Shown: positions 9,894 to 18,381 of the stretch, one piece after another
Position numbering within the stretch: the first letter of the stretch is position 1
Layout: every line of letters starts with the position of its first letter
Source of the DNA: JANPCX01 sp966211815
Lineage (GTDB): Bacteria > Pseudomonadota > Gammaproteobacteria > Burkholderiales > Burkholderiaceae_C
Assembly (NCBI GenBank): GCA_966211815.1
Contig: CBIHOD010000012.1
Span: 1 to 64,000, forward strand
Direction: 5' to 3'
Length of the DNA stretch: 64,000 nt
Translations under genes and position numbers: made by a program
The notes under the pieces: generated by a model
Database searches by the model: none
What the model saw: only the letters and a program-made list of their open reading frames with translations
Told to the model about the DNA's origin: nothing

Positions 9894-11039
9894 ATGAAGA
9901 AGATCCTGACTTCCGCGCTGCGCGCCGCCGCCGCCGCTTTGTCGATGGCCGCGGCGAGCGCGCCGCTGCTGGCGCAGGGCGTCGGCGAACGCGAGATCCT
10001 GCTCGGGCAGTCGGCGTCCTTCTCCGGCAGCTTCGCGTCGCAGGCCACGTCCTACCGCGACGGCGCCCTGGCTTATTTCGACCATGTGAACGCCCGGGGC
10101 GGCGTGTCCGGCCGCAAGGTCAGGCTGGTCAGCCTGGACGACGGCTACCAGGTCGACAAGGTGCAGGCCAACACCGAGCAGCTGGTCAACCAGGACAAGG
10201 TGCTGGCCCTGTTCGGCTACACCTGGACCAACACCGTCAAGGCGACCATCCCGCTGGCGGAGAAGGCGGGCGTCCCGCTGTTCGCGCCCTACACCGGCTA
10301 CGACGAGCTTTACGCCAGGCACTCGCCCTACGTGTTCACCACCCGGGCAAGCTTCTCCGACGAACTGGGCCAGATCGTGCTGCACCTGCGCACCATCGGC
10401 CTGACCCGCATCGGCCTGCTGCATTACGACAGTGCTTCCGGCAAGGAGTTGCTCGCCGAGACCGAGGCCCGCATGAAAGAAGCGGGCCTGAAGCTGCAGG
10501 CCGTCGGCAGCATGAAGACCGCTTCCCGGGACCCCGCGGGCGCGGTCGCATCCTTGAAAGGGGCGGACTTGCAGGCGCTGATCATCGGTGCGTCCGGCAG
10601 CGACGCGGTGGCTTTCATCCGCGATTTCGACCAAGTGCGCGGCCGCACCCAGTACTACGCCCGCAGCCTCATCGGCATCAAGCAGCTCGTCGGCGAACTG
10701 GGGCCGCTGGCGGAGGGCATTTCCATCAGCCAGACCGCGCCCAACCCGAACAAGAACAAGCTGGTCGCCGTCGAATACCGCCAATTGCTGGCTAAATACA
10801 ACCCCGAACTCAAGCCCGACTACATCGGCCTGGAGGGCATGATCGCCGCCAAGGTGATGGTCGAGGCCCTGCGCCGCGCCGGGCCCGCCCTGGACCGCCA
10901 GTCGCTGGTGCAGTCGCTGGACCGCATGTCCGAATACGACGTCGGCGGCTACACGCTGCGCTACGGCCCCAAGAAGCACCACGGTTCCCGCTACGTCGAC
11001 ATCACGCTGATCGGCAAGGCCGGCCGCATCGTGGATTGA
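9894..11039 (+). CDS. LivK-like ABC transporter substrate-binding protein (orphan)
   Basis: 381-residue periplasmic binding protein of the branched-chain amino acid/amide type (type I fold). Signal peptide MKKILTSALRAAAAALSMA, cleaved after PLLAQG; then EILLGQSASFSGSFASQATS, VNARGGVSGRKVRLVSLDD and the hinge region NPNKNKLVAVEYRQL. An AGGAGCT ribosome site is 4-5 bases before ATG. No permease or ATPase gene accompanies it. It resembles the second such protein encoded at 15008-16231. Lying between a Bug protein and an N-formylglutamate amidohydrolase, it may bind an amino-acid derivative, but this is a guess from position. Confidence 0.9.
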   Translation: MKKILTSALRAAAAALSMAAASAPLLAQGVGEREILLGQSASFSGSFASQATSYRDGALAYFDHVNARGGVSGRKVRLVSLDDGYQVDKVQANTEQLVNQDKVLALFGYTWTNTVKATIPLAEKAGVPLFAPYTGYDELYARHSPYVFTTRASFSDELGQIVLHLRTIGLTRIGLLHYDSASGKELLAETEARMKEAGLKLQAVGSMKTASRDPAGAVASLKGADLQALIIGASGSDAVAFIRDFDQVRGRTQYYARSLIGIKQLVGELGPLAEGISISQTAPNPNKNKLVAVEYRQLLAKYNPELKPDYIGLEGMIAAKVMVEALRRAGPALDRQSLVQSLDRMSEYDVGGYTLRYGPKKHHGSRYVDITLIGKAGRIVD

Positions 11040-11094
11040 AGCCCCGCCGGCCGCCCCCATCCTTGTTCCATCAACCGCTCCGACGGTGACCGCC

Positions 11095-11952
11095 ATGACC
11101 GCGCCCATCATCCCCCATCCCTCGATCAATGTCTCGCCGGGCGACAGCCCGTTGGTGCTCGACTCGCCCCACAGCGGCACCGAATACCCGGAAGATTTCC
11201 GCCACGCCTGCGATTTGCAGGCGCTGCGCGGCGCCGAGGACACCCATGTGGAAGCGCTGTGGGGTTTCGCGCCCAGCCTGGGCGCCGCCATGGTCGACGC
11301 GCGTTTCCCGCGGAACTATGTCGACGTCAACCGGGCGCTCGACGAAGTCGACGAGACCCTGCTCGACGAACCCTGGCCGGGCCCCGTGAGCGCCGGCCCC
11401 AAGGTACGGCTGGGCAAGGGGCTGGTCTGGCGCATGCTCGACGACGGCACGCCCATCTACGACCGCAAGCTGAGCGTGCGCGAGATGCAGTCGCGCATCG
11501 ACCGCTGCTGGCGCCCTTACCATGAGGCGCTCGAGGCCGCGGTGCGGGCGGCCCGCGGGCGCCACGGCTACGTCATCCACATCAACTGCCATTCGATGCC
11601 GGCGGTCGCGCAGGCCTACGCCACCGAGCACCCCGGCCTGGTGCACGCCGATTTCGTCCTCGGCGACCGCGACGGCACCAGCGCCGACCCGCGCCTGACC
11701 CAGGGCATCGAACGCTTCCTGAACAGCCGCGGCTACAGCGTCAGCGTGAACCACCCCTACAAAGGCGTCGAGATCGTGCGCAAGCACGGCCGGCCGGCCG
11801 AGAACCAGCATTCGATCCAGCTGGAAGTCAACCGGCGCCTCTACATGGACGAGTCCACCCTGGAACGCAACGCCGGCTTCGGCCCTTTGCAGGACACCTT
11901 GAGGGAACTGGCCGAAGCGCTGCTGCTGATCGATCCGCGCAAGCTGGCCTGA
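11095..11952 (+). CDS. N-formylglutamate amidohydrolase family protein
   Basis: 285-residue enzyme of the FGase family, which splits N-formylglutamate to formate and glutamate in the histidine-degradation branch that uses HutF/HutG. Family features: VLDSPHSGTEYPEDF near the N-terminus, DARFPRNYVDVNRA, HINCHSMPA with zinc-binding-type histidine, FVLGDRDGTSA, YKGVEIVRKHGRP and the IQLEVNRRLYMDE block. No hutU/hutI/hutF genes are in the window, so the true substrate may be another N-formyl amino acid. ATG at 11095 was preferred to a GTG nine bases upstream. Confidence 0.88.
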   Translation: MTAPIIPHPSINVSPGDSPLVLDSPHSGTEYPEDFRHACDLQALRGAEDTHVEALWGFAPSLGAAMVDARFPRNYVDVNRALDEVDETLLDEPWPGPVSAGPKVRLGKGLVWRMLDDGTPIYDRKLSVREMQSRIDRCWRPYHEALEAAVRAARGRHGYVIHINCHSMPAVAQAYATEHPGLVHADFVLGDRDGTSADPRLTQGIERFLNSRGYSVSVNHPYKGVEIVRKHGRPAENQHSIQLEVNRRLYMDESTLERNAGFGPLQDTLRELAEALLLIDPRKLA

Positions 11953-11959
11953 CACGCCG

Positions 11960-12895
11960 TCACCGCCCGCCGGCCGCGCGCTGGGCCAGCAGCTCCAGGA
12001 GCAGGTCGATGCGCGCCTGCACCGCGGTCGGCTCCCTTGCCGCGGCGGTCGCCGGCGCGTCGCCCGGGATCACCGGGCCCATGGCGCAGCGCGTCGACAG
12101 GACCACACGCACCCCGGCCGAACGCGCGCGCGCGATGGCGCGCTCCATCGGGGCGCTCACCGTCGCGTTGCCGGTGCCGGCGACGACGATGCCGTCGACC
12201 TCCTTCTCGGCCAGCCAGTCGACCAGCAAGCCGTCGGCGCCGGCATGGTTCACCACCATGTCGACGCGCGGCCAGCGGGCGGGGGAAGGCTCGATGATCC
12301 GCAGGTCCAGCGGCTCGCCCGCGGGCCAGTCGCCGAAACGCCGCAGCCGCCCGTTCTCCAACAGGCCCAGGGGGCCCGCGTCGCCGCCCTTGAACGCGTC
12401 CAGGCGGTGGGTATGCCATTTGCGAATGCCCACCGGGTGGAACAACGCGCCGGCCAGCACCGCCACCACGCCGCGCGCGCCCGGCTCGCCGGCCACGGCG
12501 ATCGCGTCCCGCAGGTTCTGCGGTCCATCGGCCATCGGCGCCGTCGCCGGGCGCATGGCCGCGGCGAAGACGACAGGCTTGGCCGGCGCCAGCAGGCGGT
12601 GGATGAAATAGGCGGTCTCCTCCAGCGTGTCGGTGCCGTGGGTGACCACGACGCCGGTGACTTCGGGCCGGCCCAGGTGCCGCGCCAGGGCATGGGCCAG
12701 CGTGCGCCAACCGTCGAAATCCATGTCCTTGCTGTCGACCTGCATCACCTGTTCGGCCTCGAGCGGCATGGGCACCGCCCCCAGGCTGTCCAGCAGCGAC
12801 TCCACGCCGATTTGGGCCGCCTGGTAGCCGACCACGTCGCCGCGCCGCGGCGACGCGCCGGCGATGGTTCCGCCCGTGCCCAAAACCACGATCAT
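11960..12895 (-). CDS. L-asparaginase (type II-like fold, no signal peptide)
   Basis: 311-residue asparaginase/glutaminase converting asparagine to aspartate and ammonia. The two active-site motifs are intact: Thr10 in VVLGTGGTIAG and Thr88-Asp89 in VVVTHGTDTLEETAYF; a VDSKDMDFDGW segment supplies the substrate-binding serine region. No export signal is visible, so it is probably cytoplasmic. Its 3' end converges on the formylglutamate amidohydrolase gene with an 7-base gap, and it is divergent from a LysR gene that probably controls it through the site at 12976-12994. Confidence 0.93.
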   Translation of the reverse strand: MIVVLGTGGTIAGASPRRGDVVGYQAAQIGVESLLDSLGAVPMPLEAEQVMQVDSKDMDFDGWRTLAHALARHLGRPEVTGVVVTHGTDTLEETAYFIHRLLAPAKPVVFAAAMRPATAPMADGPQNLRDAIAVAGEPGARGVVAVLAGALFHPVGIRKWHTHRLDAFKGGDAGPLGLLENGRLRRFGDWPAGEPLDLRIIEPSPARWPRVDMVVNHAGADGLLVDWLAEKEVDGIVVAGTGNATVSAPMERAIARARSAGVRVVLSTRCAMGPVIPGDAPATAAAREPTAVQARIDLLLELLAQRAAGGR

Positions 12896-12975
12896 GTCCC
12901 GCCCCTTTTTTCCGATGCCGAGGCTGGCATGCTAGGCAAGTGCCTGCGCGGCTGGAAATGACGGATCTACAAATA

Positions 12976-12994
12976 CCATTCCAAAAATTCATGG
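12976..12994. promoter_or_regulatory. LysR-type box (CCAT-N11-ATGG)
   Basis: CCAT at 12976-12979 and ATGG at 12991-12994 form a dyad with exactly 11 bases between, satisfying the T-N11-A rule for LysR-family binding sites. The centre is AT-rich (CAAAAATT). It lies 33 bases before the LysR start at 13027 and 81 bases before the divergent asparaginase start. Confidence 0.6.
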
Positions 12995-13026
12995 GTCTGG
13001 ACGCCGGCGCGAAATAGCATCCCCCC

Positions 13027-13905
13027 ATGAAGTTCAGGCACATCGAGGTGTTCCAGGCGGTGATGGAAACCGGCAGCATGAGTGCGGCCGGTCGGTTGAT
13101 CCACCTCACCCAACCGGCTGTCAGCAAGCTCATCGCCCATGCCGAGGCCCAGCTGGGCTACCCCTTGTTCCACCGTGTCGGCGGGCGGTTGGTGCCAACG
13201 CCCGAGGGCGTGGCGCTTTTCGCCGAAAGCTCCGACCTGTTCCAGCGCCTGGAAGCCTTCCGCCGCGTGGCGCACCACCTCAAGAGCGGCGAGCAGGGCC
13301 GGCTCAGGGTGGGCGCGATACCGGCGCTGTGCCACAAGCTGCTGCCGGACGTGCTGACCGAGTTCCGGCTCAAGCAGCGCGACGTGGTCTGCGAAATCCA
13401 CACGGTCCACAAGCGCCAGATGGCCAATGGGTTGTTGACCCGCGACATCGACGTCGGCCTGGATTTTTTCGGCGTCAGCCACCCCGGTGTGTCGGCGAAA
13501 GTGGTGGGCGCGGGCGTGCTCTATCTGATGCTGCCGGCCGGGCAGGGCGCGGCGCCGAAGGCCGCCGAAGTGAGCAAGGCGTTGAAAGCGCTGCCGATGG
13601 TGGCCTTGTTCGACGACGACCCGGTCATGATGTCCTTCAGCCGCCACGCCGCGATGCATGGGCTGCGGCCCCGGGTGGTCACCCAGGTGCAGACCTCCCA
13701 ATTGGCGGAAGAGCTGGTCGCGCGCGGCGATTGCTGGACGGTGGTGGACTTCCTCAGCGCCGCCCGTTGCGGCCCGGGGGTGCGGGTGGCGCCTTTGCAG
13801 CCCGCGGTCGACTGCACCGTCAACGCCTTCTTCATGAAAAACCAGGCGCCCTCACTGCTGGCTCGCAGATTCGTCGAATCGGTGAAGGCGGTGATGAACC
13901 GCTGA
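13027..13905 (+). CDS. LysR-family transcriptional regulator
   Basis: 292 residues. The N-terminal helix-turn-helix is typical: FRHIEVFQAVMETGSMSAAG, LTQPAVSKLIAHAEAQLGY, LFHRVGGRLVPTPEG. The effector domain contains GRLRVGAIPALCHKLLPDVL. It belongs to the branch that includes amino-acid and opine catabolism regulators. Divergent to asparaginase with an intervening T-N11-A dyad, so a role in asparagine/aspartate use is likely but inferred. Confidence 0.93.
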   Translation: MKFRHIEVFQAVMETGSMSAAGRLIHLTQPAVSKLIAHAEAQLGYPLFHRVGGRLVPTPEGVALFAESSDLFQRLEAFRRVAHHLKSGEQGRLRVGAIPALCHKLLPDVLTEFRLKQRDVVCEIHTVHKRQMANGLLTRDIDVGLDFFGVSHPGVSAKVVGAGVLYLMLPAGQGAAPKAAEVSKALKALPMVALFDDDPVMMSFSRHAAMHGLRPRVVTQVQTSQLAEELVARGDCWTVVDFLSAARCGPGVRVAPLQPAVDCTVNAFFMKNQAPSLLARRFVESVKAVMNR

Positions 13906-13938
13906 CGCGCTGACCGGCTTTGCATATTCGAAGGTCGG

Positions 13939-13997
13939 CTATGCATAGAAGAAATCAGTTGATAAACAAGGAAGGCCGGCCTTAATAATTCGCGAAT
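13939..13997. promoter_or_regulatory. three perfect palindromes upstream of the CysB-like gene
   Basis: Between the two LysR-family genes lie CTATGCATAG (13939-13948), AAGGCCGGCCTT (13972-13983) and ATTCGCGAAT (13988-13997), in a stretch that is unusually AT-rich for this genome. They are candidate operator elements for the downstream CysB-like gene, which begins at 14029. Confidence 0.4.
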
Positions 13998-14028
13998 CGC
14001 ATAAGCAGGCCCTCGCGCCCCCATTCCC

Positions 14029-14988
14029 GTGAATTTCCAACAACTGCGCTCCGTGCGCGAAACCGTCCGCCAGGGGTTCAACCTGACCGTCGTGGCCGAA
14101 GCGCTGCACACCTCCCAGCCCGGCGTGAGCCGCCAGATCCGCGAACTGGAGGACGAACTCGGCATTGAAATCTTCGTGCGCGCCGGCAAGCGCCTGACGG
14201 GCTTGACCGCACCCGGTCGGGCCGTGCTGCCCATCGTGGAACGGCTGTTGCAGGAAGCCGGCAACCTGCAGCGCGTGGGCGACGACTTCGCGGCGCAGGA
14301 CCGGGGCACGCTGACCATCGCCGCCACCCACTCCCAGGCGCGCTACGCCCTGCCGCACGCGGTGCGGGATTTCAGCGCCGCCCACCCCGAGGTGGCGTTG
14401 CACTTGCACCAGGGTTCGCCCAAGCAGGTGGCCGAGCTGTTGCTGTCCGGCGAGGCCGACATCGGCGTGGCCACCGAGGCGCTGGCCGATTACGGCGAGC
14501 TCGTCACCCTGCCTTGCTACCAGTGGACCCACCTGGTCATCGTGCCGCCCGGCCACCCCCTGGCCGAAGAGGCGCAGGCCGGCAAGGCCCTCACGCTGGA
14601 AAGGCTGTCGGCCTTCCCCATCATCACCTACGAGCCGGGCTACACGGGCCGCCACCACATCGACGAAGCCTTCAAGCGCGAAGGGTTGGCGTTGAACGTG
14701 GTGCTCTCGGCCATGGACGCCGACGTGATCAAGACCTATGTCGACCTGGGCATGGGCGTCGGCCTGATCGCCGCCATCGCCTACGACGAACGGCGCGACG
14801 CGCCGCTGCACGCCATCGACGCGCGCCACCTGTTCGCCAGCAACATGACCCGCGTCGCCATCAAGCGCGGCGCGTTCCTGCGCGCCTATGTCTACAACTT
14901 CATCCAGACCTTCGCGCCGCCGCTGACGCGCGAGCTGGTGGACGAAGCCCGCAACAGCGAGCCGGGGGCGGCCAAAAGCGCGCTTTGA
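14029..14988 (+). CDS. cysB: CysB-family LysR regulator
   Basis: 319 residues beginning with the CysB-type N-terminus MNFQQLRSVRETVRQGFNLT, the helix-turn-helix HTSQPGVSRQIRELEDELG and FVRAGKRLTGLTAPGRAVL. The ligand domain has the CysB/Cbl signatures TIAATHSQARYALPHAV, LHQGSPKQVAELLLSGEADIG and YTGRHHIDEAFK. The start is GTG. CysB activates sulfate assimilation in response to N-acetylserine or sulfide; no cys biosynthetic genes are within this window, so it acts at a distance or is a Cbl/SsuR-like paralogue for organosulfur use. Confidence 0.88.
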   Translation: MNFQQLRSVRETVRQGFNLTVVAEALHTSQPGVSRQIRELEDELGIEIFVRAGKRLTGLTAPGRAVLPIVERLLQEAGNLQRVGDDFAAQDRGTLTIAATHSQARYALPHAVRDFSAAHPEVALHLHQGSPKQVAELLLSGEADIGVATEALADYGELVTLPCYQWTHLVIVPPGHPLAEEAQAGKALTLERLSAFPIITYEPGYTGRHHIDEAFKREGLALNVVLSAMDADVIKTYVDLGMGVGLIAAIAYDERRDAPLHAIDARHLFASNMTRVAIKRGAFLRAYVYNFIQTFAPPLTRELVDEARNSEPGAAKSAL

Positions 14989-15007
14989 CTCGGCGAGGGC
15001 GGGCGGT

Positions 15008-16231
15008 TCAGCGCAGCACCTGCCCGGTCGCGTCCACCACCGAGATCTCGACGAACTTCAGCCCCGAGTGGTCGGTGGGCGAGTAGGACAGGCGCAACGC
15101 CCCCAGGTCCAGGCCTTTGAAAGACTCCATCGCCTCGACGAACCTCGGGCGTGTCAAGGCCGGTCCGGCGCGGCGCAGCCCCTCGACGATCACCTTGGCG
15201 GTGACGAAGCCTTCCAGGCTGACCGGCGTCAACTGCTGCGTCGGCGCGTGCTTCTCCATCAAGCTGCGGAATTCGCGCACCAGCGGGATCCCGTCGGCCG
15301 AGGGCCGGGGCATGACCTGCGTGACGCCGATGCCCCGCGCCTGGTCGCCCAGCTGTTTGATCGACGCGCCGGCGGTGAAGAACGACAGCGCGTAGTAGGT
15401 CGGCCTGGTGCCCTGCGCGTTCATGCGTTTGATGAAGCTGACGAGCGACTTGCCGAAGCTGCCGCAGATGACGACTTGGGGCCTGGCCGCGGTGATCGCG
15501 CCGAGCGCGTCGTCCACGTTGTCTGCGCCTCGCGCGACCTTGCCGGCGGCCGCCAGCGACAACCGGCGCTTGGCCAACGCGTCCTCCGCGGCCTTGAGCA
15601 CGTCGCGCCCGAATTCGTCGTCGTCGTAGAAAACGGCCACCCGGCCGATGCCCAGGGTCAGCACATGCTCGATCATCTTCTCCACTTCCTGCGCGTAGCT
15701 GGCGCGTATGTGGAAGACCTGCCTGCTGAACGGCTCCCTCAACTGCGCGGCGCCCGACAGCGGCGCGATCAGCGGTACCTTGGCCGCGTTCAGCGCCGGC
15801 AGCGCAGCCAGCGCGTTGGCGGTGCCGATGAATGAAGCGAAGGCGAAGGCGTCGTTGCGCTGCAGGTGGTCTTCGACGATGCGGCGCGTGCGCGCGACGT
15901 CGTAGCCGTCGTCCTCGGTCTTGAAAACGATGCGCCTCCCGTGCACGCCGCCCTGGTCGTTCACGTGGTTGAAATAGGCGTTGATCCCGGCGTTCAGTTC
16001 GCGGGCCAGTGCGGCCCGGGAGCCGGCCAGGTCGGCGGTCTGGACGATGGTCACCGAATCGGGTGTGATGCCGTCGGACGCGACCGCCGCGCCGAGGCGG
16101 CCAAGGCAACAAGCCGCCGCGAAGGTCCAGTGCGCGAGATGGCGCAAGCGGGCGCCGGGCCGAGGCGGCGCCTTTGGCGCGGGCGGTTGCGGGTCCGGCC
16201 GTCGGCCGGGGGGTGGGGGAGTGCTGACCAT
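15008..16231 (-). CDS. LivK-like ABC transporter substrate-binding protein (second orphan)
   Basis: 407 residues. A proline-rich n-region of about 30 residues precedes a hydrophobic segment (FAAACCLGRLGAAVASDG), an unusually long lead for an export signal; an AAGGA site upstream of the ATG supports this start. The mature part is a type I periplasmic binding protein: VNDQGGVHGRRIVFKTEDDG, VPLIAPLSGAAQLREPF, RVAVFYDDDEFGRDVLKAAE, TYYALSFFTAG. It is clearly related to the protein encoded at 9894-11039. No permease or ATPase is nearby. It is transcribed from an intergenic region carrying an 8-bp inverted repeat. Confidence 0.88.
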   Translation of the reverse strand: MVSTPPPPGRRPDPQPPAPKAPPRPGARLRHLAHWTFAAACCLGRLGAAVASDGITPDSVTIVQTADLAGSRAALARELNAGINAYFNHVNDQGGVHGRRIVFKTEDDGYDVARTRRIVEDHLQRNDAFAFASFIGTANALAALPALNAAKVPLIAPLSGAAQLREPFSRQVFHIRASYAQEVEKMIEHVLTLGIGRVAVFYDDDEFGRDVLKAAEDALAKRRLSLAAAGKVARGADNVDDALGAITAARPQVVICGSFGKSLVSFIKRMNAQGTRPTYYALSFFTAGASIKQLGDQARGIGVTQVMPRPSADGIPLVREFRSLMEKHAPTQQLTPVSLEGFVTAKVIVEGLRRAGPALTRPRFVEAMESFKGLDLGALRLSYSPTDHSGLKFVEISVVDATGQVLR

Positions 16232-16278
16232 GTGCGCATCCTTGTGCCGATCGATTCGGTCAAGTCACTCTAGGTTTC

Positions 16279-16303
16279 ACTGTACCAACGGGAGCGGTAC
16301 AGT
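16279..16303. promoter_or_regulatory. inverted repeat ACTGTACC-N9-GGTACAGT
   Basis: Perfect 8-bp arms at 16279-16286 and 16296-16303, with a third near-copy (GGAACAGTG) at 16309-16317. The dyad lies 48 bases upstream of the binding-protein start at 16231, where a repressor would block transcription. The symmetry suits a TetR- or GntR-type dimer, but no such regulator is encoded nearby. Confidence 0.55.
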
Positions 16304-16466
16304 TTTCCGGAACAGTGACGCACTCGGGTTGGTCCGATCAGGTCCAACCCGCATCGGCGTGGCTTGGGGCGCGGTCCGCGCGGCGGCTTGGTTCAGGACG
16401 TGAACTGTGTCAGCGCCGGCAAGCCGTGGACGATTGCCGGCAGCGCGGTGCCGTGTGCGGATTCCG

Positions 16467-17513
16467 TCACGGCCTGCGGGCCAGGGACTTCGCCGCTTCG
16501 GGCACCAGTCCCGGCCCCCGGTAGATGAAGCCGGTGTAAAGCTGCACCAGGTCGGCGCCGGCCTGCCGCTTGGCCAGCGCGTCGGCGCCGCTCATCACGC
16601 CGCCTACGCCGATGATGGGCATGGCCGGGCCGAGCGCCGCGCGCAGTTGGGCGATGACGCGGTTGGAAGCCTCGAACACCGGCGCGCCCGACAGCCCGCC
16701 CGCCTCCTGGCCGTGGGCCAAGTGGGCCACCTTGTCGCGCGCGATGGTGGTGTTGGTGGCGATCACCCCGTCCATGCCGTTGGCTTTCAGGGTGTTGGCG
16801 ATGACCTGGACCTGGGCGTCGTCCAGGTCGGGTGCGATCTTGACGAAGACCGGCACCTGCCGGCCGTGGCGCCGCGCGAGTTCGGCCTTGCGGGCCTGGA
16901 TGGCGCCGAGCAGCGCGTCGAGCGCGGCGTCGCTCTGCAGCTCGCGCAGGTTCTTGGTGTTGGGGCTGCTGATGTTCACCGTCACATAGTCGGCGTGGGG
17001 GTAGACGCCGTCCAGGCACAGCAGGTAGTCGTCCACCGCGCGCTCGATCGGCGTGGCGGCGTTCTTGCCGATGTTCAGGCCGAGGATGCCCCCCCGCCGG
17101 CGGAAGCGCGTCTGCCGCTGCACGTTGCGCAGGAAGGCGTCCAGCCCCTCGTTGTTGAATCCCAGGCGGTTGATCAGCGCCTGGGCTTCGGGCAGGCGGA
17201 ACATGCGTGGTTTCGGGTTGCCGCTTTGCGCCAGCGGCGTGACGGTGCCGACCTCGATGAAGCCGAAGCCCATCGCACCGAAGGCGTCGACGCAGCGGCC
17301 GTTCTTGTCCAGCCCGGCGGCCAGGCCGACGCGGTTGGGGAAGGCCAGGCCGGCCACCGTGACCGGGTCGTCCACCCGCGCCTGCGACACCGCGCAGACC
17401 AGCGGCGTGTGCTGGATGCGGGCGAGGGCGCCCAGCGTGAGGTCGTGCGCGGCCTCCGGGTCCAGGCCGAAGAGGAAGGGGCGGGTCAGGGCGTAGGGGA
17501 TCAACGGGGGCAT
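16467..17513 (-). CDS. pyrD: dihydroorotate dehydrogenase (quinone), class 2
   Basis: 348-residue membrane-associated flavoenzyme that oxidises dihydroorotate to orotate with ubiquinone in pyrimidine synthesis. Class 2 marks: N-terminal amphipathic segment (LIPYALTRPFLFGLDPE AAHD), the GLAAGLDKNGRCVDAFGAMG FMN-phosphate region, VTVNISSPNTKNLRELQ with the catalytic serine, KIAPDLDD and the C-terminal PIIGVGGVMSGADAL and GFIYRGPGLV. ATG at 17513 was chosen; the frame continues upstream without support. It is divergent from rpiA, 83 bases away. Confidence 0.95.
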   Translation of the reverse strand: MPPLIPYALTRPFLFGLDPEAAHDLTLGALARIQHTPLVCAVSQARVDDPVTVAGLAFPNRVGLAAGLDKNGRCVDAFGAMGFGFIEVGTVTPLAQSGNPKPRMFRLPEAQALINRLGFNNEGLDAFLRNVQRQTRFRRRGGILGLNIGKNAATPIERAVDDYLLCLDGVYPHADYVTVNISSPNTKNLRELQSDAALDALLGAIQARKAELARRHGRQVPVFVKIAPDLDDAQVQVIANTLKANGMDGVIATNTTIARDKVAHLAHGQEAGGLSGAPVFEASNRVIAQLRAALGPAMPIIGVGGVMSGADALAKRQAGADLVQLYTGFIYRGPGLVPEAAKSLARRP

Positions 17514-17596
17514 GCGGCGGCTGCGGGGTCTTGGATAATGGCGGATTGTCTCAAACGCACACCTCTTCCTTCCTTTCCTTCGACGGCGGAACACCC

Positions 17597-18256
17597 ATGA
17601 CTCAAGACGAACTCAAGGCCCTGGTGGGGCAGGCGGCGCTGGCCCACGTGGTGCCGGGCTCGGTGGTGGGCGTGGGCACCGGTTCGACGGTGAACTGCTT
17701 CATCGACGCGCTGGCCTCGATGAAGGACCGCATCCGCGGGGCGGTGTCCAGCAGCGAAAAGAGTTCCGAACGCCTGCGCGCCCACGGCATCGCCGTGTTC
17801 GACGCCAATGAAGTCGAAAGCCTTCCCGTCTACATCGACGGCGCCGACGAGATCAACCACCAGGGCCACATGGTCAAGGGCGGCGGCGCCGCGCTGACCC
17901 GCGAGAAGATCGTCGCCGACTTGGCGGAGCGCTTCGTCTGCATCGCCGACGAAAGCAAACTCGTCGACACGCTCGGCCGCTTCCCGCTGCCGGTCGAGGT
18001 GATCCCGATGGCCGCCGCCCAGCTGGCACGGCGCTTCGCGGCGCTGGGCGGCCAGGCGCGCCTGCGCGAGGGCGTGGTGACCGACAACGGCTGCCGCATC
18101 CTCGACGTGGGTGGCCTGCGCATCGCCGATCCGCTGGCCTTGGAGACCGAAGTCAACCAATGGCCGGGCGTGGTCAGCGTCGGCATCTTCGCCCGCCACA
18201 AGGCGGCGGTGTGCCTGTTGGGCGCCGCCGACGGCGTGAAGACGCTGCAGTTCTGA
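17597..18256 (+). CDS. rpiA: ribose-5-phosphate isomerase A
   Basis: 219-residue enzyme interconverting ribose 5-phosphate and ribulose 5-phosphate in the pentose phosphate pathway. Signatures: VVGVGTGSTVNCFID phosphate loop, YIDGADEINHQGHMVKGGGA with catalytic aspartates and lysine, and the FVCIADESK motif. Length equals the E. coli enzyme (219). The ATG at 17597 matches the usual family start. Confidence 0.96.
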   Translation: MTQDELKALVGQAALAHVVPGSVVGVGTGSTVNCFIDALASMKDRIRGAVSSSEKSSERLRAHGIAVFDANEVESLPVYIDGADEINHQGHMVKGGGAALTREKIVADLAERFVCIADESKLVDTLGRFPLPVEVIPMAAAQLARRFAALGGQARLREGVVTDNGCRILDVGGLRIADPLALETEVNQWPGVVSVGIFARHKAAVCLLGAADGVKTLQF

Positions 18257-18381
18257 GCGCCTCACCGGCCGAAGCGCCGGGTCGCGCCGGCGGGGGCGAC
18301 TCAAAAGCGCGTAACCTCGCGTTTGTTTTTCCCCGGGGCATCCCGCCCCCAGATTGACCTTTTCCTGTTGAAGGATGGTGC

